From the NCBI GenBank assembly GCA_964612975.1, contig CAZTGC010000002.1, positions 152,946 through 216,945 of the forward strand: 64,000 bases of DNA, given 5' to 3'. The DNA is from NZ13-RE01 sp964612975 (GTDB taxonomy: Bacteria; Dictyoglomota; Dictyoglomia; Dictyoglomales; Dictyoglomaceae). Every line of letters begins with the position of its first letter. The first letter of the stretch is position 1. The notes under the pieces are model-generated. The model was not told the origin of the DNA and made no database searches. It saw only the letters and a list, made by a program, of their open reading frames with translations. The translations under genes and the position numbers were made by a program. Of the stretch, positions 43,396-52,976 are shown one piece after another.

Positions 43396-44694
43396 TTATT
43401 CCCAGGGATCTTTTATTGCTATTAAATCTTCTCTTTTATTTCCTGTTCCTATCATTGATATTTTAACACTTAACTCTTTTTCAATAAATCCTATATATTT
43501 TTGAGCATTTATGGGAAGATCTGAAAAATTTTTAATACTACTAAGATCTTCTTTCCATCCAGATAAAGACTCATATATTGGTTCACACTGGGAGATTTGG
43601 TGGGATATTACAGGAAATTCTTCTATGATTTTACCCTTAAATCTATATCCTTTGACTACCTTTATTTCTTCCAAACCAGAGAAAACATCAAGTTTAGTTA
43701 AAGCAATCATAGAAAATCCATTTATCATATGAGAATATCTCAATGCAACAAGATCTAACCATCCAATCCTTCTTGGACGCCTTGTGACTGTCCCATACTC
43801 TTGCCCTTTTTCTCTAATGTACTCTGCCAATTCTCCATGAATCTCGCTGGGAAAAGGTCCTTCTCCTACCCTTGAAGTGTAGGCCTTAACAATGCCTATT
43901 ACCTTATTAATTTTATCGGGACTTATACCCGCCCCAATACAAACTCCTCCTGATATAGTATGAGAAGAAGTAACATAAGGATATGTCCCAAAATTTATAT
44001 CCAATAGGGTTCCATTTGCGCCCTCAAAGAGCACTTTAGCTCTTTTCAATATTAAGTTATTTATCAATAAAGGTGTATTTACAATTTCCACATTTCTTTT
44101 TAATATTTCTTCTAAGGCTTTGTACTGGGAGTTATAGATTTCCTCTAAAGGAGGAAGAATGAAGGAATTTGTTAAAGTATTTTCTTTTAAATAGTAAATA
44201 TCTTCTAATTTTTCTCTAAAAATATTTTTGTCAAGAAGATCTCCTAAAAATATAGATTCTCTGGAGACCTTATCACTATATGCAGGTCCTATTCCTCGTC
44301 CTGTTGTTCCTAATTTTTTATCTCCCCTTTTTTCTTCTACAAATTTATCTAAAAGAATGTGATGGAGAAGGATTAAAGAGGCTTGATTACTTATATAAAG
44401 TTTTTTTATTTTAACCCCTAAACTTTCGATTTCTTTTATCTCTTCTAATAGTGCTAAAAGATTGACAACTACACCATTTGCTATGATATTAATGGCATTT
44501 TCAGAGATAATTCCTGAAGGGAGAAGTCTAAACTTAAAAGTTTTTCCATTTACAATTACAGTATGTCCTGCATTATTTCCTCCATTAAATCTTACAACTG
44601 CTTCTGCCTTTTGAGCTATCCAATCAATAATCTTTCCTTTACCCTCATCTCCCCATTGAGCCCCTATAATTACTAAGGTGTTATAGTCTTTCAT
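43396..44694 (-). CDS. purA: Adenylosuccinate synthetase
   Basis: Joins IMP and aspartate using GTP in the first step from IMP to AMP. It has IIGAQWGDEGKGKIIDWIA, the catalytic FNGGNNAGHTVIVNG, and GTTGRGIGPAYSDK. The C-terminal TRRPRRIGWLDLVALRY is also present. The 432 residues match the family. It overlaps the malic enzyme gene by 4 bp and is one of two metabolic genes inside an otherwise tRNA-centred operon. Confidence 0.97.
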   Translation of the reverse strand: MKDYNTLVIIGAQWGDEGKGKIIDWIAQKAEAVVRFNGGNNAGHTVIVNGKTFKFRLLPSGIISENAINIIANGVVVNLLALLEEIKEIESLGVKIKKLYISNQASLILLHHILLDKFVEEKRGDKKLGTTGRGIGPAYSDKVSRESIFLGDLLDKNIFREKLEDIYYLKENTLTNSFILPPLEEIYNSQYKALEEILKRNVEIVNTPLLINNLILKRAKVLFEGANGTLLDINFGTYPYVTSSHTISGGVCIGAGISPDKINKVIGIVKAYTSRVGEGPFPSEIHGELAEYIREKGQEYGTVTRRPRRIGWLDLVALRYSHMINGFSMIALTKLDVFSGLEEIKVVKGYRFKGKIIEEFPVISHQISQCEPIYESLSGWKEDLSSIKNFSDLPINAQKYIGFIEKELSVKISMIGTGNKREDLIAIKDPWE

Positions 44695-45917
44695 AAGATA
44701 CCTCCTATAGCTTCTAATATATCTTTCTTGAGCTCCTCTTTCGATTTAACTATTCTTGCTGTTTTACTTCTAATAGCACTTTCAGCAACTTTTAGAGCTA
44801 TTTCAGGAACAACCCTCTTATCTAAAGGGGATGGAACTATATAATCTTCTTTGGGATTTTCTACTAATTCTGCAATAGCATAAGATGCAGATATTTTCAT
44901 GTCTAAATTTATTTCCTTTGCTCTTACTGCTAATGCTCCCCTGAAAATCCCCGGAAAAGCAAGGAGATTATTTATTTGATTTGGAAAATCAGATCTTCCT
45001 GTACCTATAATTTTTGCTCCTGCCTCCTTTGCTTCTTCAGGCATAATCTCTGGAATAGGATTTGCCATAGCGAAAATTATTGGGTTTTTTTTCATTTTTT
45101 TAACAAGTTCCTTTGTCAATAATTTTCCCTGAGAAACACCAATAAATATATCTTTTCCCTTTAACGTATCTTCTAAATTTCCCTTTTTCTCCTGGGGATT
45201 GGTTATTTGAGCTAATCTTTCCTTTTCTTCATTCATACCTTCTTTTCTACCAGGATATATAATTCCATATCTATCTACAATTTTTATTTCCTTTACTCCT
45301 ACATTAACTAAGGTCTCTGCAATTGCTAATCCTGCCGCACCAGCCCCAAGAATTACTACTTCTACTTCATCAATTTTATTACCTCTAATTTTTAAGGCGT
45401 TTAATAGAGCTGCCAGGGTAACCACAGCAGTTCCATGCTGATCATCATGAAACACAGGAATATCTAAAATTTCTTTAAGTTTCCTTTCTATATAAAAACA
45501 TCTGGGAGAAGAAATATCCTCCAGATTTATTCCTCCGAAGGTTGGAGATAAAGAGTAGACAATTTCAATAATTTTATCAGCATCTTGGATATTCAGACAT
45601 ATGGGAAAAGCATCTATACCTGCAAATTTCTTAAATAATATTGCTTTTCCTTCCATTACCGGAAGAGCTCCTAAGGCTCCTATATTACCTAAGCCTAATA
45701 CTGCAGATCCATCGCTTACTACTGCAACAGAATTTGCTTTAATTGTTAAATCATAAACCTCCTCAGGATTATTAAATATTCTCGAAGAAACTTCAGCTAC
45801 CCCCGGGGTATAAGCCATGGATAAATCCCACTTATTCTCTAATGGAACTTTACATTTAATTTCTAACTTTCCTTTAAATTTTTTATGAAGTTCCACTGCT
45901 TCTTTTTCTATTTCCAT
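44691..45917 (-). CDS. NAD(P)-dependent malic enzyme (short bacterial form)
   Basis: Oxidatively decarboxylates malate to pyruvate. It has TPGVAEVSSRIF, VSDGSAVLGLGNIGALGALP, VMEGKAILFKKFAGIDAFPICLN, the FHDDQHGTAVV metal site and the Rossmann segment VVILGAGAAGLAIAETL. At 408 residues it is the short form and lacks the phosphotransacetylase-like tail of MaeB. Cofactor preference (NAD or NADP) cannot be read reliably. It sits 9 bp after aspS. Confidence 0.93.
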   Translation of the reverse strand: MEIEKEAVELHKKFKGKLEIKCKVPLENKWDLSMAYTPGVAEVSSRIFNNPEEVYDLTIKANSVAVVSDGSAVLGLGNIGALGALPVMEGKAILFKKFAGIDAFPICLNIQDADKIIEIVYSLSPTFGGINLEDISSPRCFYIERKLKEILDIPVFHDDQHGTAVVTLAALLNALKIRGNKIDEVEVVILGAGAAGLAIAETLVNVGVKEIKIVDRYGIIYPGRKEGMNEEKERLAQITNPQEKKGNLEDTLKGKDIFIGVSQGKLLTKELVKKMKKNPIIFAMANPIPEIMPEEAKEAGAKIIGTGRSDFPNQINNLLAFPGIFRGALAVRAKEINLDMKISASYAIAELVENPKEDYIVPSPLDKRVVPEIALKVAESAIRSKTARIVKSKEELKKDILEAIGGIL

Positions 45918-45926
45918 AATTTCTCC

Positions 45927-47690
45927 CTATTCAGAAAGAATTGAAATATGCACCTCTTTTAGTTGTTCAGGGTCTACCTCAGATGGAGCACCTGTTAAAA
46001 GACAGGTACCACTTTGAGTTTTTGGGAAGGCAATAACATCCCTTAAAGAATTTGATTTTGTTAAAATAGCTATAATTCTATCTAATCCAAGGGCAATACC
46101 TCCATGAGGGGGTGCACCATATTCAAGGGCTTCCAAGAGAAATCCAAATCTTTTTTTAATCTCTTCATAAGAAAGATTTAAAATTTTAAAAGTTTTTTCT
46201 TGAATTTCTCTTTTATGTATTCTTATACTTCCACTCCCCAATTCTACCCCGTTAAGAACTAAATCATAACACTGAGCTCTAACTCTTAATGGATCAATAT
46301 CTATCAAATTTAAATCTTCCTCCTTGGGAGAAGTAAAGGGATGATGTTTTGCAACAATCCTTCCAGTATCCTTTTCTACCTCAAATAATGGAAAATCTAT
46401 TATCCACAAAAAATGTAGTCCCTCTTTAGGTTTTATTTTAAAGAATTCACAAAGATCTAGTCTTATTCTACCTAGAATTTTCAAAATCTCATGCTTATCT
46501 CCCGCTAATAATAGGAGAGAATCTCCATCCCTTAGGGGTACTGAATTATTAAACTTAGTTTCAAAATTCTCTTCAACATATTTTTTTATTGAAGATCTTA
46601 ATTCTCCAGAATTTTTATTAAACCAAATAATTCCAGGAGCCCCATAACTTTTTGATTTTTCTGATATAATTTCCCACTCTTTTCTTGAAGGCTGAATACC
46701 TTTAAGGATGATTCCTTTAATGTTTCCCCCATCACATATAACCTTTTGTAAGAAATCAAGAGGTAGAGAAGAAAATATTTGTGTAAAATCCATTATTTTC
46801 ATGTCATATCTTAAATCAGGTTTATCAGTTCCATAGTTTTCTTGAGTTTCTTCGTAGGTTAATCTCGGAAAAGGTATTTTTATTTCTAAAGAAAATACTT
46901 CTTTAAAGACATAAAGAAAGAGCTCTTCTATAACTCTAAAAATGTCTTCTTGGTCTACAAAGGACATTTCTAAATCTAATTGGGTAAATTCAGGTTGTCT
47001 ATCTGCTCTTAAATCTTCATCTCTAAAACAGCGAGCAATTTGGAAGTACTTATCAAATCCAGCAACCATTAATAATTGTTTAAACAATTGAGGTGATTGA
47101 GGAAGTGCATAGAATTTGCCCCTTTGAAGTCTACTTGGTATTATAAAGTCTCTTGCTCCTTCGGGTGTGCTGACAATAAGGTTTGGAGTTTCTATTTCTA
47201 TAAAACCCTTTTTATCTAAGAAATTTCTTATGGATAAAAAGAATTTATGCCGAAGCAAAAATTTTTCTTGCATTTTGTCTCTTCTAAGATCTAAATATCT
47301 ATATCTAAGTCTTATATTTTCATCTACATCATTATTCCATAGATTAAAAGGTAATGTTTTTGAAGTATTTTCTATTCTTATATTTGAAACTTCAACTTCT
47401 ATATCTCCAGTTTTGATCTTTGGATTTTTCATTCCTTCTGGTCTTTCTCTTACCACTCCTTCCACTAAGATAACCCATTCTATTCCAAGAGAATCGGCCT
47501 TTTTGTAAGCTTCTTGAGAGATGGAGGGATCAAAAACTAATTGAATAATTCCACTCCTATCTCTTAAATCTACAAAGATTAGGCTTCCATGATGTCTTAT
47601 TCTATGAACCCATCCTGCTAAGCATATTTTTTTGCCTATAAAAGATGAATCTATCTCTTCACAATACTTATTTCTTTTAAGCAAAGCCAC
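45927..47690 (-). CDS. aspS: Aspartyl-tRNA synthetase (likely non-discriminating)
   Basis: A bacterial-type class IIb synthetase, 587 residues, with anticodon-binding OB fold, catalytic core and GAD insertion. Core motifs are LPQSPQLFKQLLMVAG, FRDEDLRADRQPEFTQLDLEMSF and GIALGLDRIIAIL. In the OB fold it reads RIRHHGSLIF and RERPEGMKNP. The His and Gly at these two places are features of enzymes that also charge tRNA-Asn, so it probably feeds an amidotransferase route. It starts with GTG 47690 behind AAGGAAAGG. Confidence 0.95.
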   Translation of the reverse strand: MALLKRNKYCEEIDSSFIGKKICLAGWVHRIRHHGSLIFVDLRDRSGIIQLVFDPSISQEAYKKADSLGIEWVILVEGVVRERPEGMKNPKIKTGDIEVEVSNIRIENTSKTLPFNLWNNDVDENIRLRYRYLDLRRDKMQEKFLLRHKFFLSIRNFLDKKGFIEIETPNLIVSTPEGARDFIIPSRLQRGKFYALPQSPQLFKQLLMVAGFDKYFQIARCFRDEDLRADRQPEFTQLDLEMSFVDQEDIFRVIEELFLYVFKEVFSLEIKIPFPRLTYEETQENYGTDKPDLRYDMKIMDFTQIFSSLPLDFLQKVICDGGNIKGIILKGIQPSRKEWEIISEKSKSYGAPGIIWFNKNSGELRSSIKKYVEENFETKFNNSVPLRDGDSLLLLAGDKHEILKILGRIRLDLCEFFKIKPKEGLHFLWIIDFPLFEVEKDTGRIVAKHHPFTSPKEEDLNLIDIDPLRVRAQCYDLVLNGVELGSGSIRIHKREIQEKTFKILNLSYEEIKKRFGFLLEALEYGAPPHGGIALGLDRIIAILTKSNSLRDVIAFPKTQSGTCLLTGAPSEVDPEQLKEVHISILSE

Positions 47691-47717
47691 TCACCTTTCC
47701 TTAAAAAATCTTTGTAA

Positions 47718-48971
47718 TTATAACATAATTTCTAATTCCGACACTAAATTATCAAGATTTAGAATTCTCTCTTCACCAGTCTTGAGTTTTTTAATTTTAA
47801 TTTTTTCTTCTCTAATCAATGAATCAATGAATATCACTAATTCTGCTTTTAATCTATCTGCAATTTTTAGATGATTTTTTAAGGGGAGAGAAGGATCCCC
47901 TATTTCTACTTTATACTTTTTTTCTGTCAATTTTTCCGATAGATCAATAATAAAATTATCAAAATTTTTGTCTAAAATTGCTAAATATATAAGTTTTTTC
48001 TCATCTAAGTTTAAATCTAAATTCATTTTTGATAATAATAGGATTAATCTTTCAATTCCCAAGGCAAATCCTAAACCAGGAGTAGGAGGTCCACCATATG
48101 TCTCAACTAAGTTATCGTATCTTCCTCCACCTACTATGGCATTCTGGGCTCCTAAGATATCTGTTGTTATTTCGAAAACAGTTCTAGTATAGTAGTCTAA
48201 TCCTCTTACTAACTTGGGGTTTATTTTATGAGGAATATTTGAAATATTTAAATAGTTTCTAAGTTTTTCAAAATGCTCTTGGCATTCTCCACATATATAA
48301 TCCAAGGCATGAGGTGCTTTTTCCTTTATTTCTATTAATTTTTCGTCTTTAGAGTCCAATAATCTTAAGGGATTTCTTTCAAGACGTTCTTTATCAAGTT
48401 CTGAAAGCTCATGTTTAAAAGATTTGAAATAGTCCATCAAAGCCCTTCTATAAATGGGTCTACACCTTTGACATCCTAAGGAGTTTATTTCCAATTCTAT
48501 ATTATTAAGATTCAAATTTTTTAGGAGTTCTACTGCAATTTTTATAATTTCAAAATCCGATATTGGATCTTTTATCCCTAAAACCTCAACTCCTAGTTGA
48601 TGAAATTGTCTATATCTTCCTGCCTGGGGTCTTTCATATCTAAACATAGGGCCAATATAGTATATTTTCCAAGGTATATTAAGATTATAAATCTTATTCA
48701 TTATAAAAGATCTAACTACCCCTGGGGTTCCTTCAGGTCTTAAAGTTAAGGATCTTCCTTTCTTATCTGAGAATGTATACATTTCCTTTATAACAATATC
48801 GGTAGTCTCACCTGTTCCCTTTGTAAAAAGCTCTGTAAATTCAAATATTGGAGTTCTTATTTCTTGATAATTATAGATCTCAAAGATCTCTCTTGCAGTT
48901 TTTTCTATAAACTGCCATATTTTTATTTCTGATGGCATTATATCTTGAACTCCGCGGGGTAGACCAATCAT
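47718..48971 (-). CDS. hisS: Histidyl-tRNA synthetase
   Basis: A class II synthetase of 417 residues. It opens GLPRGVQDIMPSE and shows TLRPEGTPGVVR, the motif 2 block FRYERPQAGRYRQFHQLGVE, the His-binding LVRGLDYYTRTVFEI and GGGRYDNLVE. The C-terminal anticodon domain is present but short, about 90 residues. It overlaps dtd by 4 bp. No attenuator or T-box can fit in the 27-bp gap before aspS. Confidence 0.96.
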   Translation of the reverse strand: MIGLPRGVQDIMPSEIKIWQFIEKTAREIFEIYNYQEIRTPIFEFTELFTKGTGETTDIVIKEMYTFSDKKGRSLTLRPEGTPGVVRSFIMNKIYNLNIPWKIYYIGPMFRYERPQAGRYRQFHQLGVEVLGIKDPISDFEIIKIAVELLKNLNLNNIELEINSLGCQRCRPIYRRALMDYFKSFKHELSELDKERLERNPLRLLDSKDEKLIEIKEKAPHALDYICGECQEHFEKLRNYLNISNIPHKINPKLVRGLDYYTRTVFEITTDILGAQNAIVGGGRYDNLVETYGGPPTPGLGFALGIERLILLLSKMNLDLNLDEKKLIYLAILDKNFDNFIIDLSEKLTEKKYKVEIGDPSLPLKNHLKIADRLKAELVIFIDSLIREEKIKIKKLKTGEERILNLDNLVSELEIML

Positions 48972-49435
48972 CTTTCCCTCCTTGGTCTTTTTAGTTCCTC
49001 AGAATCAATAATTAGAGTAACAGGACCATCATTTAATAATTCCACCTCCATATATGCTTGAAATACACCTGTTGCTACCTTTTCTCCTTGTTCTATAAGA
49101 TAATTTACAAACTTGTTATAAAAGTCCCTTGCTTTTTCAGGATCTGCAGAGTCTGAAAAACTTGGTCTTCTTCCCCTTCTACAGTCTCCTAATAAGGTAA
49201 ATTGAGATACTACTAAAATTTCTCCATTTATATCCCTCAATGACAAATTCATCTGATTATTATCATCATTAAAAATTCTTAAGTGTCTAATCTTTTCAGC
49301 CATTAGAACTATATCTTTTTCTTCATCTTTTTTATCTATTCCTATAAAAATTAGCAGTCCTTTTCCTATACTGCCTACTATGTTTCCATTAACTTTTACT
49401 TTTGCATGCTTTACTCTTTGAACTACAAGTTTCAT
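48968..49435 (-). CDS. dtd: D-aminoacyl-tRNA deacylase
   Basis: Removes D-amino acids and glycine mischarged on tRNA, protecting translation. The 155-residue protein has VQRVKHAKVKVNG at the start, the catalytic VSQFTLLGDCRRGRRPSF and the cross-subunit LLNDGPVTLIID with the Gly-Pro that enforces chirality. It is coupled by 4-bp overlaps to rel upstream and hisS downstream; rel-dtd pairing is common in bacteria. Confidence 0.96.
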   Translation of the reverse strand: MKLVVQRVKHAKVKVNGNIVGSIGKGLLIFIGIDKKDEEKDIVLMAEKIRHLRIFNDDNNQMNLSLRDINGEILVVSQFTLLGDCRRGRRPSFSDSADPEKARDFYNKFVNYLIEQGEKVATGVFQAYMEVELLNDGPVTLIIDSEELKRPRRER

Positions 49436-51615
49436 ACTTTTGCTAATCTTCTTACAGAAATAATATCACTTAACCTGTTTATTTCTTTCATAAGATAATA
49501 GAAAACATTTGGATTGTCAATTTCTAGAACAATCTTAATGTGTGCAATTCCATCCTTTGAAACCTTAGTTTTTAGATCTACTATATTCATATGAGCTTGG
49601 CTTATTCTTTCTATTATATCTTTTAATAGACCTATTCTATCTATTGCTGTTATCTCTATTCCTGCCTTATAGATTCCTTTATGAAGATTCTGCCAATGTA
49701 CTTCTATAATTCTTTCGGGGAATTTTTCTTTAAGATTTGTAAGATTAGGACAATCTAATCTATGCAGTGCAACTCCTTTTCCCCGAGTAATATACCCTAA
49801 AACTTCATCCCCAGGAATTGGATTACAACATTCTGCAATTCTTATCATGATGTTATCTACTCCACTTATTACTATATTTTCAACAGGTTTAGAGACAAAG
49901 GGTTTTTGGGAGAGAATAATTACTTCCTCTTTATAATCCTTTCTTAATCTTTCAAAAATTTGTTGAGAACTTACTTCCTCTGAACCTATACTTGCCAAGA
50001 ATGAGTCTAAGTCCTTTTCTTTAAAACCTAAATCTTCTAATATTTCCTTAAAATTCTGGCTCTCTAATAAATCATTTAAAGATATTTCTTTTTTATTTAA
50101 AAGTTTTTTAACCCATTCTTCATTTTTGACTAATTCTTCTTCTAATAATCTTTTACCTTCATTTATTTTTTCATCCCGTACTAATTTTTTGAAGTATTGT
50201 TTAATTTTTGTTTTTGCTTGAGATGTTTTTACTATATTTAACCAATCTCTACTTGGCTTACCTTCTTCTTTACTTGTTATAATCTCAACTATATCTCCCG
50301 TTTGTAGTTCATAATTTAATGGAACTATTTTCCCATTTACCTTAGCTCCTCTGCATCTGTGTCCTATTTCTGTGTGAATAGTATAGGCAAAATCAATTGG
50401 AGTAGAACCCTGGGGTAATGAAATTATATCTCCCTTTGGAGTAAATACATAAATTTCTCTTTCAAAGAGATCACTCTTAACTGAGTCTAAAAATTCTTGA
50501 TCATCACTTAATGAATTATGCCATTCCAGTAAAAGTCTTAACCAAGATAATTTTTTTTCGAAATCATCTAATTTATTAATTGCTTCTTTGTATCTCCAAT
50601 GGGCAGCAACTCCATATTCTGCGATCTTATGCATTTCCCAGGTTCTTATTTGGATTTCTAATGGTTTTCCATCTATCCCTATAACTGTTGTATGTAGAGA
50701 TTGATAATTATTAGTTTTTTTATTGGCTATGTAATCTTTAAATCTTCCAGGAATGGGCTTCCATAAGTTATGAATTATACCTAGAACCTCATAACATTCT
50801 AATTCTGTATTAACAACAACTCTGATTCCCAAAAGGTCATACATTTCTTCAATTTCTATCCCCTTCTTAATCATCTTTTGATAAATACTATATAAATGTT
50901 TTGGTCTTCCTGTTATTTCTGCCTTTATATCTGCTTTTTCTAATTCTTCTTTGATCATTTGAATTGCTTTTTGGATAAGACTTTCCCTTTTTTCCCTTGT
51001 TTCTGCTACCTTCTTAGCAATCCAGTAGTATTTTTCAGAATCTAAAAATCTAAAAGCCAAATCCTCCAATTTCCATTTAATCTCCCAAACTCCTAAACGA
51101 TGGGCTAATGGAGCATAAATCTCTAAAGTTTCTTTAGCTATTATTTTTTGTTTTTCTTCATCCTGATACTGTAATGTTTGCATATTATGAAGTCTATCAG
51201 CAAGTTTTATAATTACAACTCTTATGTCCTTTGCTATAGTAATAAGCATTTTTCTTAAATTCTGAGCTCTATATGCCTCTGTAGGATAAAAACTTAATTT
51301 TTCTAATTTTGTAAGGGATAACACTAAAGAAAGTACATCTTTATTAAATTCTTTTTCGATTGTTTCTGGTTTTATGTCTGTATCCTCTAAAACATCATGA
51401 AAAAGGCCAGATATAACAGAATTTTCATCCATACCAAAATCTATAAGGATTTTTGCAACTTCTAATGGGTGAATAATGTATGGTTCTCCAGATTTTCTTT
51501 TTTGATCTTTATGAGCATTTTGGGCAAACAAAAAGGCTTTTTCTAAATTCTCTATGGAATATTTTCCTTTTGTCTCTTTTAAAATTTCTTGGAAAATTTC
51601 TATTTCTGTTTTCAT
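49432..51615 (-). CDS. rel: Bifunctional (p)ppGpp synthetase/hydrolase Rel
   Basis: Makes and breaks the stringent-response alarmone. The order in the 727 residues is: HD hydrolase (YIIHPLEVAKILIDFG, SGLFHDVLEDTD, IKLADRLHNMQTL), synthetase (YDLLGIRVVV, GRFKDYIANKKTNNYQSLHT), TGS (VFTPKGDIISLPQGSTPIDF), a zinc-finger-like helical part (AECCNPIPGDEVLGYITRGKG) and a C-terminal ACT domain. Both catalytic domains look intact, so it is the long Rel type. It is the first gene of the long minus-strand operon. Confidence 0.96.
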   Translation of the reverse strand: MKTEIEIFQEILKETKGKYSIENLEKAFLFAQNAHKDQKRKSGEPYIIHPLEVAKILIDFGMDENSVISGLFHDVLEDTDIKPETIEKEFNKDVLSLVLSLTKLEKLSFYPTEAYRAQNLRKMLITIAKDIRVVIIKLADRLHNMQTLQYQDEEKQKIIAKETLEIYAPLAHRLGVWEIKWKLEDLAFRFLDSEKYYWIAKKVAETREKRESLIQKAIQMIKEELEKADIKAEITGRPKHLYSIYQKMIKKGIEIEEMYDLLGIRVVVNTELECYEVLGIIHNLWKPIPGRFKDYIANKKTNNYQSLHTTVIGIDGKPLEIQIRTWEMHKIAEYGVAAHWRYKEAINKLDDFEKKLSWLRLLLEWHNSLSDDQEFLDSVKSDLFEREIYVFTPKGDIISLPQGSTPIDFAYTIHTEIGHRCRGAKVNGKIVPLNYELQTGDIVEIITSKEEGKPSRDWLNIVKTSQAKTKIKQYFKKLVRDEKINEGKRLLEEELVKNEEWVKKLLNKKEISLNDLLESQNFKEILEDLGFKEKDLDSFLASIGSEEVSSQQIFERLRKDYKEEVIILSQKPFVSKPVENIVISGVDNIMIRIAECCNPIPGDEVLGYITRGKGVALHRLDCPNLTNLKEKFPERIIEVHWQNLHKGIYKAGIEITAIDRIGLLKDIIERISQAHMNIVDLKTKVSKDGIAHIKIVLEIDNPNVFYYLMKEINRLSDIISVRRLAKV

Positions 51616-51639
51616 AGTTATTTAAAGCCTTAATTTAAT

Positions 51640-51648
51640 ATTATAACA
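51640..51648 (-). promoter_or_regulatory. Extended -10 promoter element before rel
   Basis: On the minus strand TGtTATAAT occupies 51648-51640, with only a weak T-rich -35. Transcription would start about 18 bases before the rel ATG at 51615. Confidence 0.5.
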
Positions 51649-51726
51649 GAAAGATACTTTGAATAAAATATTAACTGCTGTTTTAAAGAAAAGCTTAAAA
51701 AGAGAATTAAAAACAAATATTATAAA

Positions 51727-52893
51727 TTATAAGATAAACATTAGTCCTATTGAGGCAAATATACCCAAAAATCCTCCTAAGTAAAAGGGAGCTTGAGGAC
51801 CAAAATAGGACCAAAGTAAACCTGCAAATAAAGAAGCAGGAAAAAGACCAATTCCAACTAAAGTTGCATGTAGTCCTATGGCTGTTGCTTTAATATCAGA
51901 AGGAGCCAAATCAGATATCAAGGCCTTTTCTACTCCTTCGGTAAAGGCTATATATAATCCATAGATAGCAAATAAATACCATAGGGTATTAAAGTTTCTT
52001 ACTAATGCAAAACCTAAATATACTAAGCCATAGAATAGATATCCTAAAACTAATAATTTTTTTCTTCCAATTTTATCTGATATAAACCCTGCAGGATAAG
52101 AGAATAATGCATAGATTTTATTATAAAGAAAATACAAAGATAGAACAGAAACTATATTTATATTTTCCTCTATAGTTTTTGCTCTTAGAAGGAGAAATTG
52201 ATTTGAAGAATTTCCTAAGGTAAAAATAAAAGTAAAAATCAAAAATGCCCTTAATTTTGGATCCAATTTTTTCCATTCCCAGCGAGGAAAATTTCCCTTC
52301 CGAACTCCCTTTCCAGTTTCCCTTAAAAGGAGAAGAATCCCTACCCCTAAGATGGCAGGAATCAAGCTTATAAGAATTACTGATTTGAAAACAGGGATAT
52401 ATTCTTTTAAATTTGAGGTCTCAGTTAAATTGAATGTCTTTATAATATAAATTGACAATATTATTCCTAAGATTGCTCCTATGGTATCCATTGCTCTATG
52501 AAGTCCAAAGGATTTTCCCCTTTCCTTTTCTGAAGATGATTCTGCTATTATAGCATCTCTTGGGGCAGTTCTTATCCCTTTTCCAAATCGATCGATAAAT
52601 CTTCCAAAGAATATACCCACCCAATTACTGGCAAAATATAAAATTATCTTGCCTATGGAAGAGAAGGAATAACCTAATATGGCTAATGGTTTTCTTTTTT
52701 GTACTTTATCAGATATATATCCTGAATAAACTTTGAGAAGAGATGCAAGACTTTCTGCAATTCCTTCTACAAATCCTAAGACTGAAGGACCTGCGCCTAA
52801 GGCTAAGAGATAGAAGGAAATTAAAGGATAAAACATTTCAGTACTGATATCAGTTAAGAGACTCCCAATTCCCGTGATAATAATATTCCACAT
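51727..52893 (-). CDS. Major facilitator superfamily transporter
   Basis: A 388-residue, 12-helix transporter. The loop between helices 2 and 3 reads GYISDKVQKRKPLAILG, the MFS signature; its repeat in the second half is GFISDKIGRKKLLVLG. A charged loop between helices 4 and 5 contains RFGKGIRTAPRDAIIAE. Substrate is not evident, and no adjacent gene helps. The ATG follows GGAGGA with a long spacing. It diverges from the GDT1-type gene across an 83-bp gap and is separated from rel by 111 bp. Confidence 0.85.
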   Translation of the reverse strand: MWNIIITGIGSLLTDISTEMFYPLISFYLLALGAGPSVLGFVEGIAESLASLLKVYSGYISDKVQKRKPLAILGYSFSSIGKIILYFASNWVGIFFGRFIDRFGKGIRTAPRDAIIAESSSEKERGKSFGLHRAMDTIGAILGIILSIYIIKTFNLTETSNLKEYIPVFKSVILISLIPAILGVGILLLLRETGKGVRKGNFPRWEWKKLDPKLRAFLIFTFIFTLGNSSNQFLLLRAKTIEENINIVSVLSLYFLYNKIYALFSYPAGFISDKIGRKKLLVLGYLFYGLVYLGFALVRNFNTLWYLFAIYGLYIAFTEGVEKALISDLAPSDIKATAIGLHATLVGIGLFPASLFAGLLWSYFGPQAPFYLGGFLGIFASIGLMFIL

Positions 52894-52921
52894 TTTTCAT
52901 CTATCCTCCAATATTTTAGTC

Positions 52922-52949
52922 TTGTTAATTATACAACAAATTATATAAT
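52922..52949 (+). promoter_or_regulatory. Promoter for the half-size GDT1 gene
   Basis: TTGTTA (52922-52927) and TATAAT (52944-52949) have a 16-bp spacer. A minus-strand TATAAT at 52933-52928, serving the MFS gene, lies inside this spacer. GGAGGA precedes ATG 52977. Confidence 0.6.
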
Positions 52950-52976
52950 TAGACTTAAAAACTCGGAGGATGATTT

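Noticed and set aside
47691..47717. T-box or attenuator before aspS
   Set aside because: The gap after hisS is 27 bp and holds only a ribosome site.
52950..52976. Manganese (yybP-ykoY) riboswitch upstream of the GDT1-type gene
   Set aside because: The leader after the promoter is only about 20 nt, too short for that element.
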